NCBI RefSeq assembly: GCF_004519405.1
Contig: NZ_SGWI01000004.1
Coordinates: 124,001 to 188,000, forward strand
DNA length: 64,000 nucleotides
Direction of reading: 5' to 3'
From: Pseudomonas sp. BCA17
GTDB lineage: Bacteria > Pseudomonadota > Gammaproteobacteria > Pseudomonadales > Pseudomonadaceae
Shown here: in pieces, positions 56,805-64,000 of the stretch
Layout of the letters: the number at the start of each line of letters is the position of its first letter
How positions within the stretch are numbered: position 1 is the first letter of the stretch
Notes under the pieces: model-generated
Seen by the model: the letters and a program-made list of their open reading frames with translations, nothing else
The model's database searches: none
Told to the model about the DNA's origin: nothing
Translations under genes and position numbers: made by a program

Positions 56805-58016
56805 ATGCAGGTCAGCAAATCGAACAAGCTCGCCAACGTCTGCTACGACATTCGCGGCCCAGTGCTCAAGCACGCCAAACGCCTGGAAGAGGAAGGCCAT
56901 CGCATCCTCAAGCTGAACATTGGCAACCCGGCGCCCTTTGGTTTCGAAGCGCCGGACGAAATTCTCCAGGATGTGATCCGCAACCTGCCGACCGCCCAGG
57001 GCTACAGCGACTCCAAGGGTCTGTTCAGCGCACGTAAAGCGGTGATGCAGTACTACCAGCAGAAGCAGGTCGAAGGGGTCGGCATCGAAGACATCTACCT
57101 GGGCAACGGGGTGTCCGAGCTGATCGTGATGTCCATGCAGGCCCTGCTCAACAATGGCGACGAAGTGCTGGTGCCGGCGCCGGATTACCCGCTGTGGACC
57201 GCCGCCGTGACCCTGGCCGGCGGCCACCCAGTGCACTATCTGTGTGACGAAGGCGCCGACTGGTTCCCGGACCTGGCCGATATCAAGGCCAAGATCACCC
57301 CGAACACCAAGGCCCTGGTAATCATCAACCCGAACAACCCTACGGGCGCTGTGTACTCCAGGGAGGTGCTGCTGGGCATGCTTGAGCTGGCACGCCAACA
57401 TAACCTGGTGGTGTTCTCCGACGAGATCTACGACAAGATCCTCTATGACGACGCCGTGCACGTGTGCACCGCCTCGCTGGCGCCGGACCTGCTGTGCCTG
57501 ACCTTCAACGGTCTGTCCAAGTCCTACCGCGTAGCCGGTTTCCGTTCCGGCTGGATCGCCATCTCCGGCCCCAAGCACAACGCACAGAGCTACATCGAAG
57601 GCATCGACATGCTGGCCAACATGCGTCTATGCGCCAATGTGCCGAGCCAGCATGCGATCCAGACAGCCCTCGGTGGGTATCAGAGCATCAATGACCTGGT
57701 GTTGCCCCAAGGCCGCCTGCTGGAGCAACGCAACCGCACCTGGGAGTTGCTCAACGCGATTCCTGGCGTCAGTTGCGTAAAGCCCATGGGAGCGCTGTAC
57801 GCCTTCCCGCGGATCGACCCGAAAGTGTGCCCGATCCTCAACGACGAGAAGTTCGTGCTCGACCTGTTGCTGTCGGAAAAGCTGCTGGTGGTCCAGGGCA
57901 CCGCGTTCAACTGGCCATGGCCTGATCACTTCCGCGTGGTGACCTTGCCGCGCGTGGATGACCTGGACATGGCCATTGGTCGCATCGGCAACTTCCTCAA
58001 GTCCTATCGCCAGTAA
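56805..58016 (+). CDS. alaA: Alanine-type aminotransferase (AlaA/YfbQ family)
   Basis: 403 residues from ATG 56805 (MQVSKSNKLANVCYDIRGPVL). PLP fold type I: IGNPAPFGFEAPDEI, INPNNPTGAVYS, FSDEIYDKILYDD and the Schiff-base Lys in FNGLSKSYRVAGFRSGW. Makes alanine from pyruvate and glutamate in E. coli AlaA. Divergent from msrB. Confidence 0.93.
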   Translation: MQVSKSNKLANVCYDIRGPVLKHAKRLEEEGHRILKLNIGNPAPFGFEAPDEILQDVIRNLPTAQGYSDSKGLFSARKAVMQYYQQKQVEGVGIEDIYLGNGVSELIVMSMQALLNNGDEVLVPAPDYPLWTAAVTLAGGHPVHYLCDEGADWFPDLADIKAKITPNTKALVIINPNNPTGAVYSREVLLGMLELARQHNLVVFSDEIYDKILYDDAVHVCTASLAPDLLCLTFNGLSKSYRVAGFRSGWIAISGPKHNAQSYIEGIDMLANMRLCANVPSQHAIQTALGGYQSINDLVLPQGRLLEQRNRTWELLNAIPGVSCVKPMGALYAFPRIDPKVCPILNDEKFVLDLLLSEKLLVVQGTAFNWPWPDHFRVVTLPRVDDLDMAIGRIGNFLKSYRQ

Positions 58017-58246
58017 CGGTTCTATCGCTGTGCGACCCTCATTCGGTCGTACAGCGAGTATCTGGCAACACTTCTTTGCCCTTCCCCTCCGCCCTCCCCG
58101 GGACTGCTCCCAAGGAGTCGGCAAGTCCCTATAATTACGGGGCGGCAGGGCAGAATTGCGGTGATGAGGGCAAGCTTGGCGGGTCGGAAAATCCTTTCAG
58201 GGCTCTACATTCAGGCTGTAGGACACAGTTTGAAATAGTCCCTCGG

Positions 58247-58275
58247 TTGAATCACCCCATCCCGCACCTTATATA
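58247..58275 (+). promoter_or_regulatory. Sigma70-type promoter of htpX
   Basis: TTGAAT (58247-58252), 17 bp, TATATA (58270-58275), about 45 bp before the htpX ATG. The rest of the 304-bp gap (58017-58320) holds no gene that I can see. Confidence 0.55.
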
Positions 58276-58320
58276 CCCCGCAGTACGCGACATATTAAGC
58301 ATGAGGAGAACTCTACAACC

Positions 58321-59208
58321 ATGATGCGCATCCTGCTGTTCTTGGCCACTAACCTGGCGGTCGTGCTGATTGCCAGCATCACCCTGAGCCTTTTCGGCTT
58401 CAACGGGTTCATGGCGGCCAACGGGGTTGACCTGAACCTCAATCAGCTGCTGGTTTTCTGTGCGGTCTTTGGTTTCGCCGGCTCGCTGTTCTCGCTGTTC
58501 ATCTCCAAGTGGATGGCGAAGATGAGCACCAGCACCCAGGTCATCACCCAGCCACGTACCCGGCATGAGCAATGGTTGCTGCAGACCGTGGAGCAACTGT
58601 CCCGTGACGCCGGCATCAAGATGCCCGAGGTGGGGATTTTCCCGGCTTACGAGGCCAATGCCTTCGCCACCGGCTGGAACAAGAACGACGCGCTCGTTGC
58701 GGTGAGCCAGGGCATGCTGGAACGCTTCTCGTACGACGAAGTGAAAGCGGTGCTGGCCCACGAGATCGGCCACGTGGCCAACGGTGACATGGTCACACTG
58801 GCATTGGTGCAAGGGGTGGTGAACACCTTCGTGATGTTCTTTGCGCGAATCATCGGCAACTTTGTCGACAAGGTGATCTTCAAGAACGAAGAAGGCCGTG
58901 GCATCGCCTATTACGTGGCGACCATCTTTGCTGAACTGGTACTGGGCTTCCTGGCCAGCGCAATCACAATGTGGTTCTCGCGCAAACGGGAATTCCGTGC
59001 AGACGAAGCCGGCGCCCGCCTGGCCGGCACCGGGGCAATGATCGCAGCGCTGCAACACCTGCGCTCCGAACAGGGCCTGCCGGTACACATGCCGGACAGC
59101 CTGACCGCATTCGGCATCAACGGGGGCATCAAACAGGGCATGGCTCGCCTGTTCATGAGCCACCCGCCACTGGAAGAGCGTATCGACGCATTGCGCCGTC
59201 GCGGCTGA
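58321..59208 (+). CDS. htpX: Membrane zinc protease HtpX
   Basis: 295 residues. Two N-terminal membrane helices, then the zinc motif [14 protein letters not shown] at about residue 147, two further helices (about 155-175 and 193-215) and the third ligand region [14 protein letters not shown]. Inner-membrane quality control together with FtsH. Followed by a two-way terminator. Confidence 0.95.
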   Translation: MMRILLFLATNLAVVLIASITLSLFGFNGFMAANGVDLNLNQLLVFCAVFGFAGSLFSLFISKWMAKMSTSTQVITQPRTRHEQWLLQTVEQLSRDAGIKMPEVGIFPAYEANAFATGWNKNDALVAVSQGMLERFSYDEVKAVLAHEIGHVANGDMVTLALVQGVVNTFVMFFARIIGNFVDKVIFKNEEGRGIAYYVATIFAELVLGFLASAITMWFSRKREFRADEAGARLAGTGAMIAALQHLRSEQGLPVHMPDSLTAFGINGGIKQGMARLFMSHPPLEERIDALRRRG

Positions 59209-59221
59209 TTGCCAGTAACGT

Positions 59222-59251
59222 AAAAAAGGGGCGATTGTATCGCCCCTTTTT
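59222..59251. terminator. Bidirectional terminator between htpX and tpm
   Basis: AAAAAAGGGGCGAT TG TATCGCCCC TTTTT, with A and T runs on both sides, serving the two convergent genes. Confidence 0.92.
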
Positions 59252-59263
59252 CGTGGCCGCGGT

Positions 59264-59920
59264 TTATACCTTGGATAACCGATAGGCGCGTTCCTCAAGG
59301 CGAGTCACGCCATCCTGCACAAACTTCCAGCTCTCACCCAGGATGTCCTGCTCTTCCAGCACCTCCAGCGTCCATTGCTCACCCAACAGCTCCCGCACCT
59401 CCTCATCCGGCACCGCAAACGGCGGCCCGGCCTTTTGCAGTTGATCGTAATCGAGGGTGATCAACAGTCCCTGGCAACCAGGGCGCAGCAAGGTGTTCAG
59501 ATGCTCGGCGTACTGCGCACGCATCAACGGCGGCAACGCGATCAGTGCGGCACGATCATACAGCGCAGTGCAATCAGCCAGCGGCTCGGCGCCCAAGGCA
59601 AAAAAATCGCCACACCAGATCTCGATCGAATCCGCTTGATACACCTTGAACACACCCTGCGCGCTGATGCGCGGGGTCAGGTTCTGCTCGCTGAAAAACG
59701 CCTCAACCGCCTGCTCCGACAGCTCCACCCCCAGCACCCGCAACCCTTGGCTCGCCAACCACATCACGTCCAGGCTCTTGCCACACAGCGGCACCAGCAC
59801 CTTGGAGCCTTCAGCGAGGCCCAATAGTGGCCAGTGCCGTTGCAGATAAGCGTTGACCTGCGGCGAGTGAAAGCCGATCTGATTGTGCGCCCAGCGCTCC
59901 CGCCAAAACTTGGGTTCCAT
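59264..59920 (-). CDS. tpm: Thiopurine S-methyltransferase
   Basis: 218 residues. SAM-dependent methyltransferase with FWRERWAHNQIGFHSPQVN at the start, the family motif LVPLCGKSLDVMWLASQG and the later ALYDRAALIALPPLMR. In Pseudomonas Tpm methylates thiopurines and is tied to selenite and tellurite methylation. Confidence 0.94.
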   Translation of the reverse strand: MEPKFWRERWAHNQIGFHSPQVNAYLQRHWPLLGLAEGSKVLVPLCGKSLDVMWLASQGLRVLGVELSEQAVEAFFSEQNLTPRISAQGVFKVYQADSIEIWCGDFFALGAEPLADCTALYDRAALIALPPLMRAQYAEHLNTLLRPGCQGLLITLDYDQLQKAGPPFAVPDEEVRELLGEQWTLEVLEEQDILGESWKFVQDGVTRLEERAYRLSKV

Positions 59921-60023
59921 GGATCACCCTGAAAATTCGATTAAAAGGGGCTAAAACTTATATTAGATTTAGATCAATGAACTGATTGAAGATGGGCCAT
60001 GTTAACGCTCAGGACCCCGACTT

Positions 60024-60791
60024 ATGCTGCCTAGCCTGTTTATTTCTCATGGTTCCCCCATGCTTGCCCTGCAACCCGGCGCCAGCGGCCCGGCCCTCCA
60101 ACGCCTGGCCGCCGAACTGCCGCGACCGAAAGCGATTGTGGTGGTGTCGGCGCACTGGGAAAGCCAAGAGTTGCTGGTCAGTGGCAGTGCTGCCCCGGAA
60201 ACCTGGCATGACTTCGGCGGCTTCCCGCGCGAGCTATTTGCCGTGCAGTATCCTGCGCCAGGCGACCCGCAATTGGCCAGCCAGATCGTCGAACGGCTGC
60301 ACGCCGATGGTTTGGTTGCACGCATTGATGAGCGTCGCCCCTATGATCATGGGACATGGGTGCCTTTGTCGTTGATGTATCCGGCGGCGGATATCCCGGT
60401 AGTCCAGGTGTCCTTGCCCAGCCACATGGGCCCTGCCTTGCAGACCCGGGTCGGGCATGCCCTCGCCGGCTTGCGTGAACAGGGCATATTGCTGATCGGC
60501 TCCGGCAGCATCACCCATAACCTGGGTGAGCTGGACTGGCATGCAGGGCCGCAGAGCATTGAGCCATGGGCGCGGGACTTCCGTGATTGGGTAGTGGACA
60601 AGCTTGCCGCCGACGATGAAGCGGCATTGCATGACTACCGCCGTCAGGCACCGAATGCCGTACGCAGCCATCCCAGTGATGAACACCTGCTGCCACTGTA
60701 CTTTGCGCGCGGCGCCGGAGGTGCATTCAGCGTGGCACACCAAGGCTTCACCATGGGTACGCTGGGCATGGATATCTACCGATTCGGCTGA
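60024..60791 (+). CDS. ygiD: LigB/YgiD-family extradiol dioxygenase-like protein
   Basis: 255 residues. Motifs LFISHGSPMLAL with the first metal His, VVSAHWES with the second, DHGTWVPLSLMYP and IGSGSITHNLGE with the late His. E. coli YgiD acts on DOPA; the natural substrate here is not known. Confidence 0.9.
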   Translation: MLPSLFISHGSPMLALQPGASGPALQRLAAELPRPKAIVVVSAHWESQELLVSGSAAPETWHDFGGFPRELFAVQYPAPGDPQLASQIVERLHADGLVARIDERRPYDHGTWVPLSLMYPAADIPVVQVSLPSHMGPALQTRVGHALAGLREQGILLIGSGSITHNLGELDWHAGPQSIEPWARDFRDWVVDKLAADDEAALHDYRRQAPNAVRSHPSDEHLLPLYFARGAGGAFSVAHQGFTMGTLGMDIYRFG

Positions 60792-60901
60792 AGATATAAC
60801 GGTGGGAGGCTCCCGCTAACGGTGCATCAGTCGCCAACAGGTTGAATGCCCCAGCGCCATCGGGGGCGTGTCAAACCCTCACACCGCCCCGCCCACCGGG
60901 C

Positions 60902-60934
60902 AAAAAAAATCCCCGAACCAGTCGGGGATTTTTT
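60902..60934. terminator. Bidirectional terminator between ygiD and deaD
   Basis: A8, stem AATCCCCGA / CGGGGATT and T6. Ends the minus-strand helicase and the plus-strand ygiD transcripts. Confidence 0.9.
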
Positions 60935-60962
60935 ATGTGCGATCAATCAGCCCAGGGGCGGA

Positions 60963-62636
60963 TCAATCTTCGCGGTAGCGACGCAGCTTCAACTGCTTAC
61001 CGGCAACGCGAGTGTCTTTCAGCTTGGCCAGCAGTTTTTCCAGACCGTCTTCCGGCAGCTCCACGAGGGAGAAGCTGTCACGTACCTGGATACGACCGAT
61101 CGCTTCACGTGCCAGGCCACCCTCGTTGAGGATAGCGCCCAGCAGGTTCTTGGCAGCGATACCATCACGCGCGCCCAGCGCGGTACGGCAACGAGCACGA
61201 CCTTCAGCCAATGGAACCGGAGCACGACGCTCACGATCACCACGGTCTGGACGGTCGCCGGTACGCTCTGGACGATCACCGCGTGGCGCGTTGTTCGGCA
61301 CCAGCGGGCGTTCTTTCTCGATGGCTGCCAGGGTCAGGGCCTGACCGTTGGTTGCTTTACGCAGCAGGGCTGCAGCCAGTGCACGCGGGGTGCAACCGAT
61401 ATCGGCGGTCAGGCGGTCCAGCAGGTCGCCGTGAGTCGATTCAGCATCAGCCACCAGCGGCGACAGGCTGTTGGTCAGCTTCTTGATGCGGGCATCCAGA
61501 ACAGCCTGGGCATCCGGCAGGCGGACTTCGGCAACTTTCTGGCCGGTTACACGCTCGATGACTTGCAGCATGCGGCGCTCACGTGGAGTCACCAGCAACA
61601 GTGCACGGCCTTCGCGACCCGCACGGCCGGTACGGCCAATACGGTGAACGTAGGATTCCGGATCGTACGGCATGTCAACGTTGAACACGTGGGTGATACG
61701 TGGAACGTCGAGACCACGGGCAGCCACGTCGGTTGCGACAACGATGTCCAGACGGCCATCCTTGAGGGAGTCGATGACGCGCTCACGTTGGTTCTGGGCG
61801 ATATCACCGTTCAACGCCGCCGCTTTGTAGCCTTTGGCTTCCAGGGCGCTGGCCAGGTCCAGGGTCGCTTGCTTGGTGCGCACGAACATGATCAGGGCAT
61901 CGAAGTCTTCGACTTCCAGCAGGCTCAATACAGCCGAGGTCTTCTGGTCAGCGTGAACCAACAGGTGGGCCTGTTCGATCGCGGTAACGGTCTGAGTCTT
62001 GGTCTGGATCTTGACGTGCTCCGGATCGCGCAGGTGGCGTTCGGCAATGGCACGGATCGACTGTGGCAGGGTCGCCGAGAACAACACGGTCTGACGGGTT
62101 GCAGGCAGTGCCTTGAAGATGACTTCCAGGTCATCCATGAAGCCCAGCTTCAGCATTTCGTCAGCTTCGTCGAGAACCAGGTGGTTCACGGTCGACAATA
62201 CTTTTTCGTCACGACGCAGGTGGTCGCACAGACGGCCCGGAGTGGCGACAACGATCTGTGCGCCATTACGGATTGCCTTGAGTTGTGGGCCCATAGGCGC
62301 GCCGCCGTAAACGGCCACAACGGTTACACCCGGCATTTGCTTGGCGTAGGTTTCAAAGGCGGTTGCTACTTGCAGCGCCAACTCACGAGTTGGCGCCAGG
62401 ATCAGGGCTTGCGGTTCGCGCTTGGCAGGATCGATGCAATGCAGGATAGGCAGGGCGAAGGCAGCGGTTTTACCGGTACCGGTTTGCGCCTGGCCAATCA
62501 TGTCTTTGCCGGCCATGATGATCGGGATCGATTGCTGCTGAATCGCCGAAGGCTCTTCGTAGCCGGTCGCTGCGACGGCTGCAAGAATATTCGGGTTAAG
62601 ATTAAAAGCGGCGAAGCCGCCGGTTTCCTGGGTCAT
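60963..62636 (-). CDS. deaD: DEAD-box RNA helicase DeaD/CsdA
   Basis: 557 residues from ATG 62636 (MTQETGGFAAFNLNPNILAAV) with AGAGG upstream. Helicase motifs AQTGTGKTAAF, PTRELALQV, ATPGRL, VLDEADEML, FSATLP and HRIGRTGRAGREG. The C-terminal part has the CsdA RNA-binding domain (INEGGLAREAIGRIQVRDSFSLVELPEDGLEKLLAKL) after an Arg/Asp-rich linker (DRPERTGDRPDRGDRERR). Unwinds rRNA and mRNA structures in the cold. More than 300 bp upstream is non-coding and may form the long leader usual for this gene. Confidence 0.95.
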   Translation of the reverse strand: MTQETGGFAAFNLNPNILAAVAATGYEEPSAIQQQSIPIIMAGKDMIGQAQTGTGKTAAFALPILHCIDPAKREPQALILAPTRELALQVATAFETYAKQMPGVTVVAVYGGAPMGPQLKAIRNGAQIVVATPGRLCDHLRRDEKVLSTVNHLVLDEADEMLKLGFMDDLEVIFKALPATRQTVLFSATLPQSIRAIAERHLRDPEHVKIQTKTQTVTAIEQAHLLVHADQKTSAVLSLLEVEDFDALIMFVRTKQATLDLASALEAKGYKAAALNGDIAQNQRERVIDSLKDGRLDIVVATDVAARGLDVPRITHVFNVDMPYDPESYVHRIGRTGRAGREGRALLLVTPRERRMLQVIERVTGQKVAEVRLPDAQAVLDARIKKLTNSLSPLVADAESTHGDLLDRLTADIGCTPRALAAALLRKATNGQALTLAAIEKERPLVPNNAPRGDRPERTGDRPDRGDRERRAPVPLAEGRARCRTALGARDGIAAKNLLGAILNEGGLAREAIGRIQVRDSFSLVELPEDGLEKLLAKLKDTRVAGKQLKLRRYRED

Positions 62637-63058
62637 GGGTCTGCCTCTAAGTGCATCCGCAAAGACCCATGCTCCAAAGCTGCGCATGCCGTGTTGAGAC
62701 TCAAGAGTCGCCCTGGCTGCTTTGTCGGCGGGGATTTGCGAAAACGAATGAATGAAAAAGATTCGTCAAGGAAGAGTCCGCTGTGCGGACGTGCAGCCGA
62801 AGCTGACTTCGGGGAATTGCGCTACCTAAACGCGGCCCGGTTAAAGGCCGGCGCGCACTATACCGGAAATACCTGAAAAAGGGAGCTTTTTTTATCGCAA
62901 AGCACTGATAAACCGCGCTGTATCACAGCCTTTGCAGATAAGAGCGGCAGGGTCTATTTTTCAAAGGCCCGGCCCTGTTGGTCCAAACACTTAAACGGTT
63001 CACCTGCCTATTGAGACCCTTTGGTCTGAAACTCTTCCCTACGCCCGAGGGCACACCG
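62637..63058. other. Divergent upstream region of deaD and the crotonase gene
   Basis: 422 bp without a gene. On the deaD side it may hold a long cold-responsive 5' leader; toward the crotonase there is a small dyad GAGACCCTTTGGTCTG (63013-63028). No firm promoter assigned. Confidence 0.4.
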
Positions 63059-63850
63059 ATGAATCAAGCCAGCAGCAGCCGCGTCAGCCGTGCACTCCAG
63101 GGTCATGTCCTGCTATTGGGACTGGACCGGGTAGCCAAGCGCAATGCCTTTGACCTGGATCTGCTCAATGAGCTGAGCCTGGCCTATGGCGAATTTGATC
63201 GAAATGACGAGGCACGGGTGGCGGTGGTATTCGCCCATGGCGACCACTTCACCGCCGGGCTGGACCTGGCCAATGTCAGCGGTGTGATGGCGGGCGGCTG
63301 GCAACCGCCGCTGGGAGGGTGCGATCCCTGGGGCGTGTTCGCAGGCCCCCGCGTGAATAAACCCGTGATCGTCGCCGCCCAGGGTTACTGCCTGACCATC
63401 GGTATCGAGTTGATGCTCGCTGCGGATATCAATCTGTGCGCCAGTAACACGCGCTTTGCGCAGATGGAGGTACAACGCGGGATCTTTCCGTTTGGCGGCG
63501 CGACACTGCGCTTTCATCAAATCGCCGGATGGGGCAATGCCATGCGCTGGCTGCTCACCGGCGACGAATTCGACGCCCATGAGGCCTTGCGCCTGGGGCT
63601 GGTTCAGGAAGTGATGGCCAGCGAAGACCTGCTGCCGCGCGCCATCGAACTCGCCAACCGTATCGCTCGCCAGGCGCCGCTCGGTGTACAGGCCACGTTG
63701 ATGTCGGCACGCATGGCGCGCAACGAAGGCGAAACCGTTGCGGCCGCTGCGTTACCGCCAATGGTCGAGAAGCTGCTCAACAGCGAAGACGCCAAGGAAG
63801 GTGTGCGTGCCATGCTCGAAAAACGCCCCGGCGTGTTCAAGGGTATCTAG
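63059..63850 (+). CDS. Enoyl-CoA hydratase/isomerase (crotonase family)
   Basis: 263 residues from ATG 63059. Crotonase fold with the oxyanion-hole segment FAHGDHFTAGLDLANVSG and the second one AAQGYCLTIGIELMLAADINLC; RGIFPFGGATLRF replaces the EVxLGxxP motif, so catalytic class (hydratase or isomerase) is open. Solitary gene; probable role in CoA-ester catabolism. Confidence 0.88.
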   Translation: MNQASSSRVSRALQGHVLLLGLDRVAKRNAFDLDLLNELSLAYGEFDRNDEARVAVVFAHGDHFTAGLDLANVSGVMAGGWQPPLGGCDPWGVFAGPRVNKPVIVAAQGYCLTIGIELMLAADINLCASNTRFAQMEVQRGIFPFGGATLRFHQIAGWGNAMRWLLTGDEFDAHEALRLGLVQEVMASEDLLPRAIELANRIARQAPLGVQATLMSARMARNEGETVAAAALPPMVEKLLNSEDAKEGVRAMLEKRPGVFKGI

Positions 63851-64000
63851 TCAGGTCGCCGGTCGAATCATTTTGATCAGCGACTGCAGCGAATAACCCA
63901 GGCGCGGCGCCAACGCTTCGGCGCGCGCCGTGAGCGCATTCAGGTCCAGTTCCTGATCCAGCTCCGAAGGCACCAGTAAAATCACATTGCCCTCCTTTAC
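63851..64000 (-). CDS. Short or edge-truncated CDS, unknown
   Basis: The frame is open from the window edge to TGA 63853-63851. It can begin at GTG 63985, which has a strong AAGGAGGG ribosome site at the right spacing, giving 44 residues (MILLVPSELDQELDLNALTA...), or continue beyond the edge as the 3' end of a larger gene (..VKEGNVILLVPSELD). No family recognised. Confidence 0.45.
   Translation of the reverse strand, partial: VKEGNVILLVPSELDQELDLNALTARAEALAPRLGYSLQSLIKMIRPAT

Noticed and set aside
58229..58260. Sigma32-like heat-shock promoter before htpX (TTTGAAA..CCCCAT)
   Set aside because: The spacing is about 19 bp, too long; the sigma70-type TTGAAT-17-TATATA fits better.
60846..62876. 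676-codon open frame on the plus strand
   Set aside because: It is the antisense shadow of deaD; composition is that of a reversed high-GC gene and deaD has all helicase motifs.

Overview
The window is chromosomal DNA of a fluorescent Pseudomonas, most likely of the P. fluorescens group. Evidence is the high-GC codon use, the many REP/REPIN palindromes of the pseudomonad type, and gene orders that match those I know from this genus: mlaA; gcl-hyi-glxR-ttuD-pyk-urea transporter-ion channel-sbp; the ccmABCDEFGHI cluster; and sagS-ospR-gpx-msrB-alaA-htpX-tpm-ygiD-deaD. I saw no rRNA, tRNA or CRISPR array, and no phage or IS element.

Layout. 1-5.6 kb: end of a membrane protein, an alpha/beta hydrolase with mlaA, two small membrane protein families (DUF805, DUF808), a TetR regulator and a GlcG/HbpS protein. 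5.6-12.1 kb: the glyoxylate-to-glycerate pathway (gcl, hyi, glxR, ttuD) ending in pyruvate kinase, with two copies of a TTGTATACAA operator in its control region. 12.2-17.3 kb: urea transporter, voltage-gated-type K+ channel, periplasmic sulfate-binding protein, DUF5666-like exported protein and an MFS exporter.

17.4-24.7 kb is the accessory region: four same-strand genes alternating between a full serralysin-type (M10B) metalloprotease and a protein that keeps only the serralysin C-terminal/RTX domain behind a proline-rich repeat stalk. The intergenic stretches here are AT-rich and no type I secretion genes or inhibitor gene lie nearby. This is the best candidate for an undescribed system. 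Just beyond it is phnN, preceded by a decayed piece of phnM, so a C-P lyase operon has been lost.

26.1-35.6 kb: a lipoprotein, then the complete cytochrome c maturation operon (ccmABCDEFG-ccmH-ccmI) on the minus strand, and divergently a FliK-like and an FlhB-C-like gene. 35.7-46.1 kb: moeA-moaB and mobA for molybdenum cofactor, RNA pseudouridine synthase, small proteins, a Kef-type antiporter, an ammonium transporter without glnK, a three-gene elaB/yqjD-yqjE-yqjK stress membrane set and dgt. 46.2-51.1 kb: a RocR-like receiver-only protein, a NarL/BvgA-type regulator and a BvgS-type hybrid kinase, which together resemble a SadARS/Roc locus whose EAL protein has lost its enzymatic half.

51.3-63.9 kb: methionine sulfoxide and peroxide defence (fRMsr, ospR, gpx, msrB) interleaved with an ATPase and the hybrid kinase SagS; then alaA, htpX, tpm, ygiD, the cold-shock helicase deaD and an enoyl-CoA hydratase. 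A perfect 34-bp palindrome made of two OhrR-type boxes sits in front of gpx-ospR.
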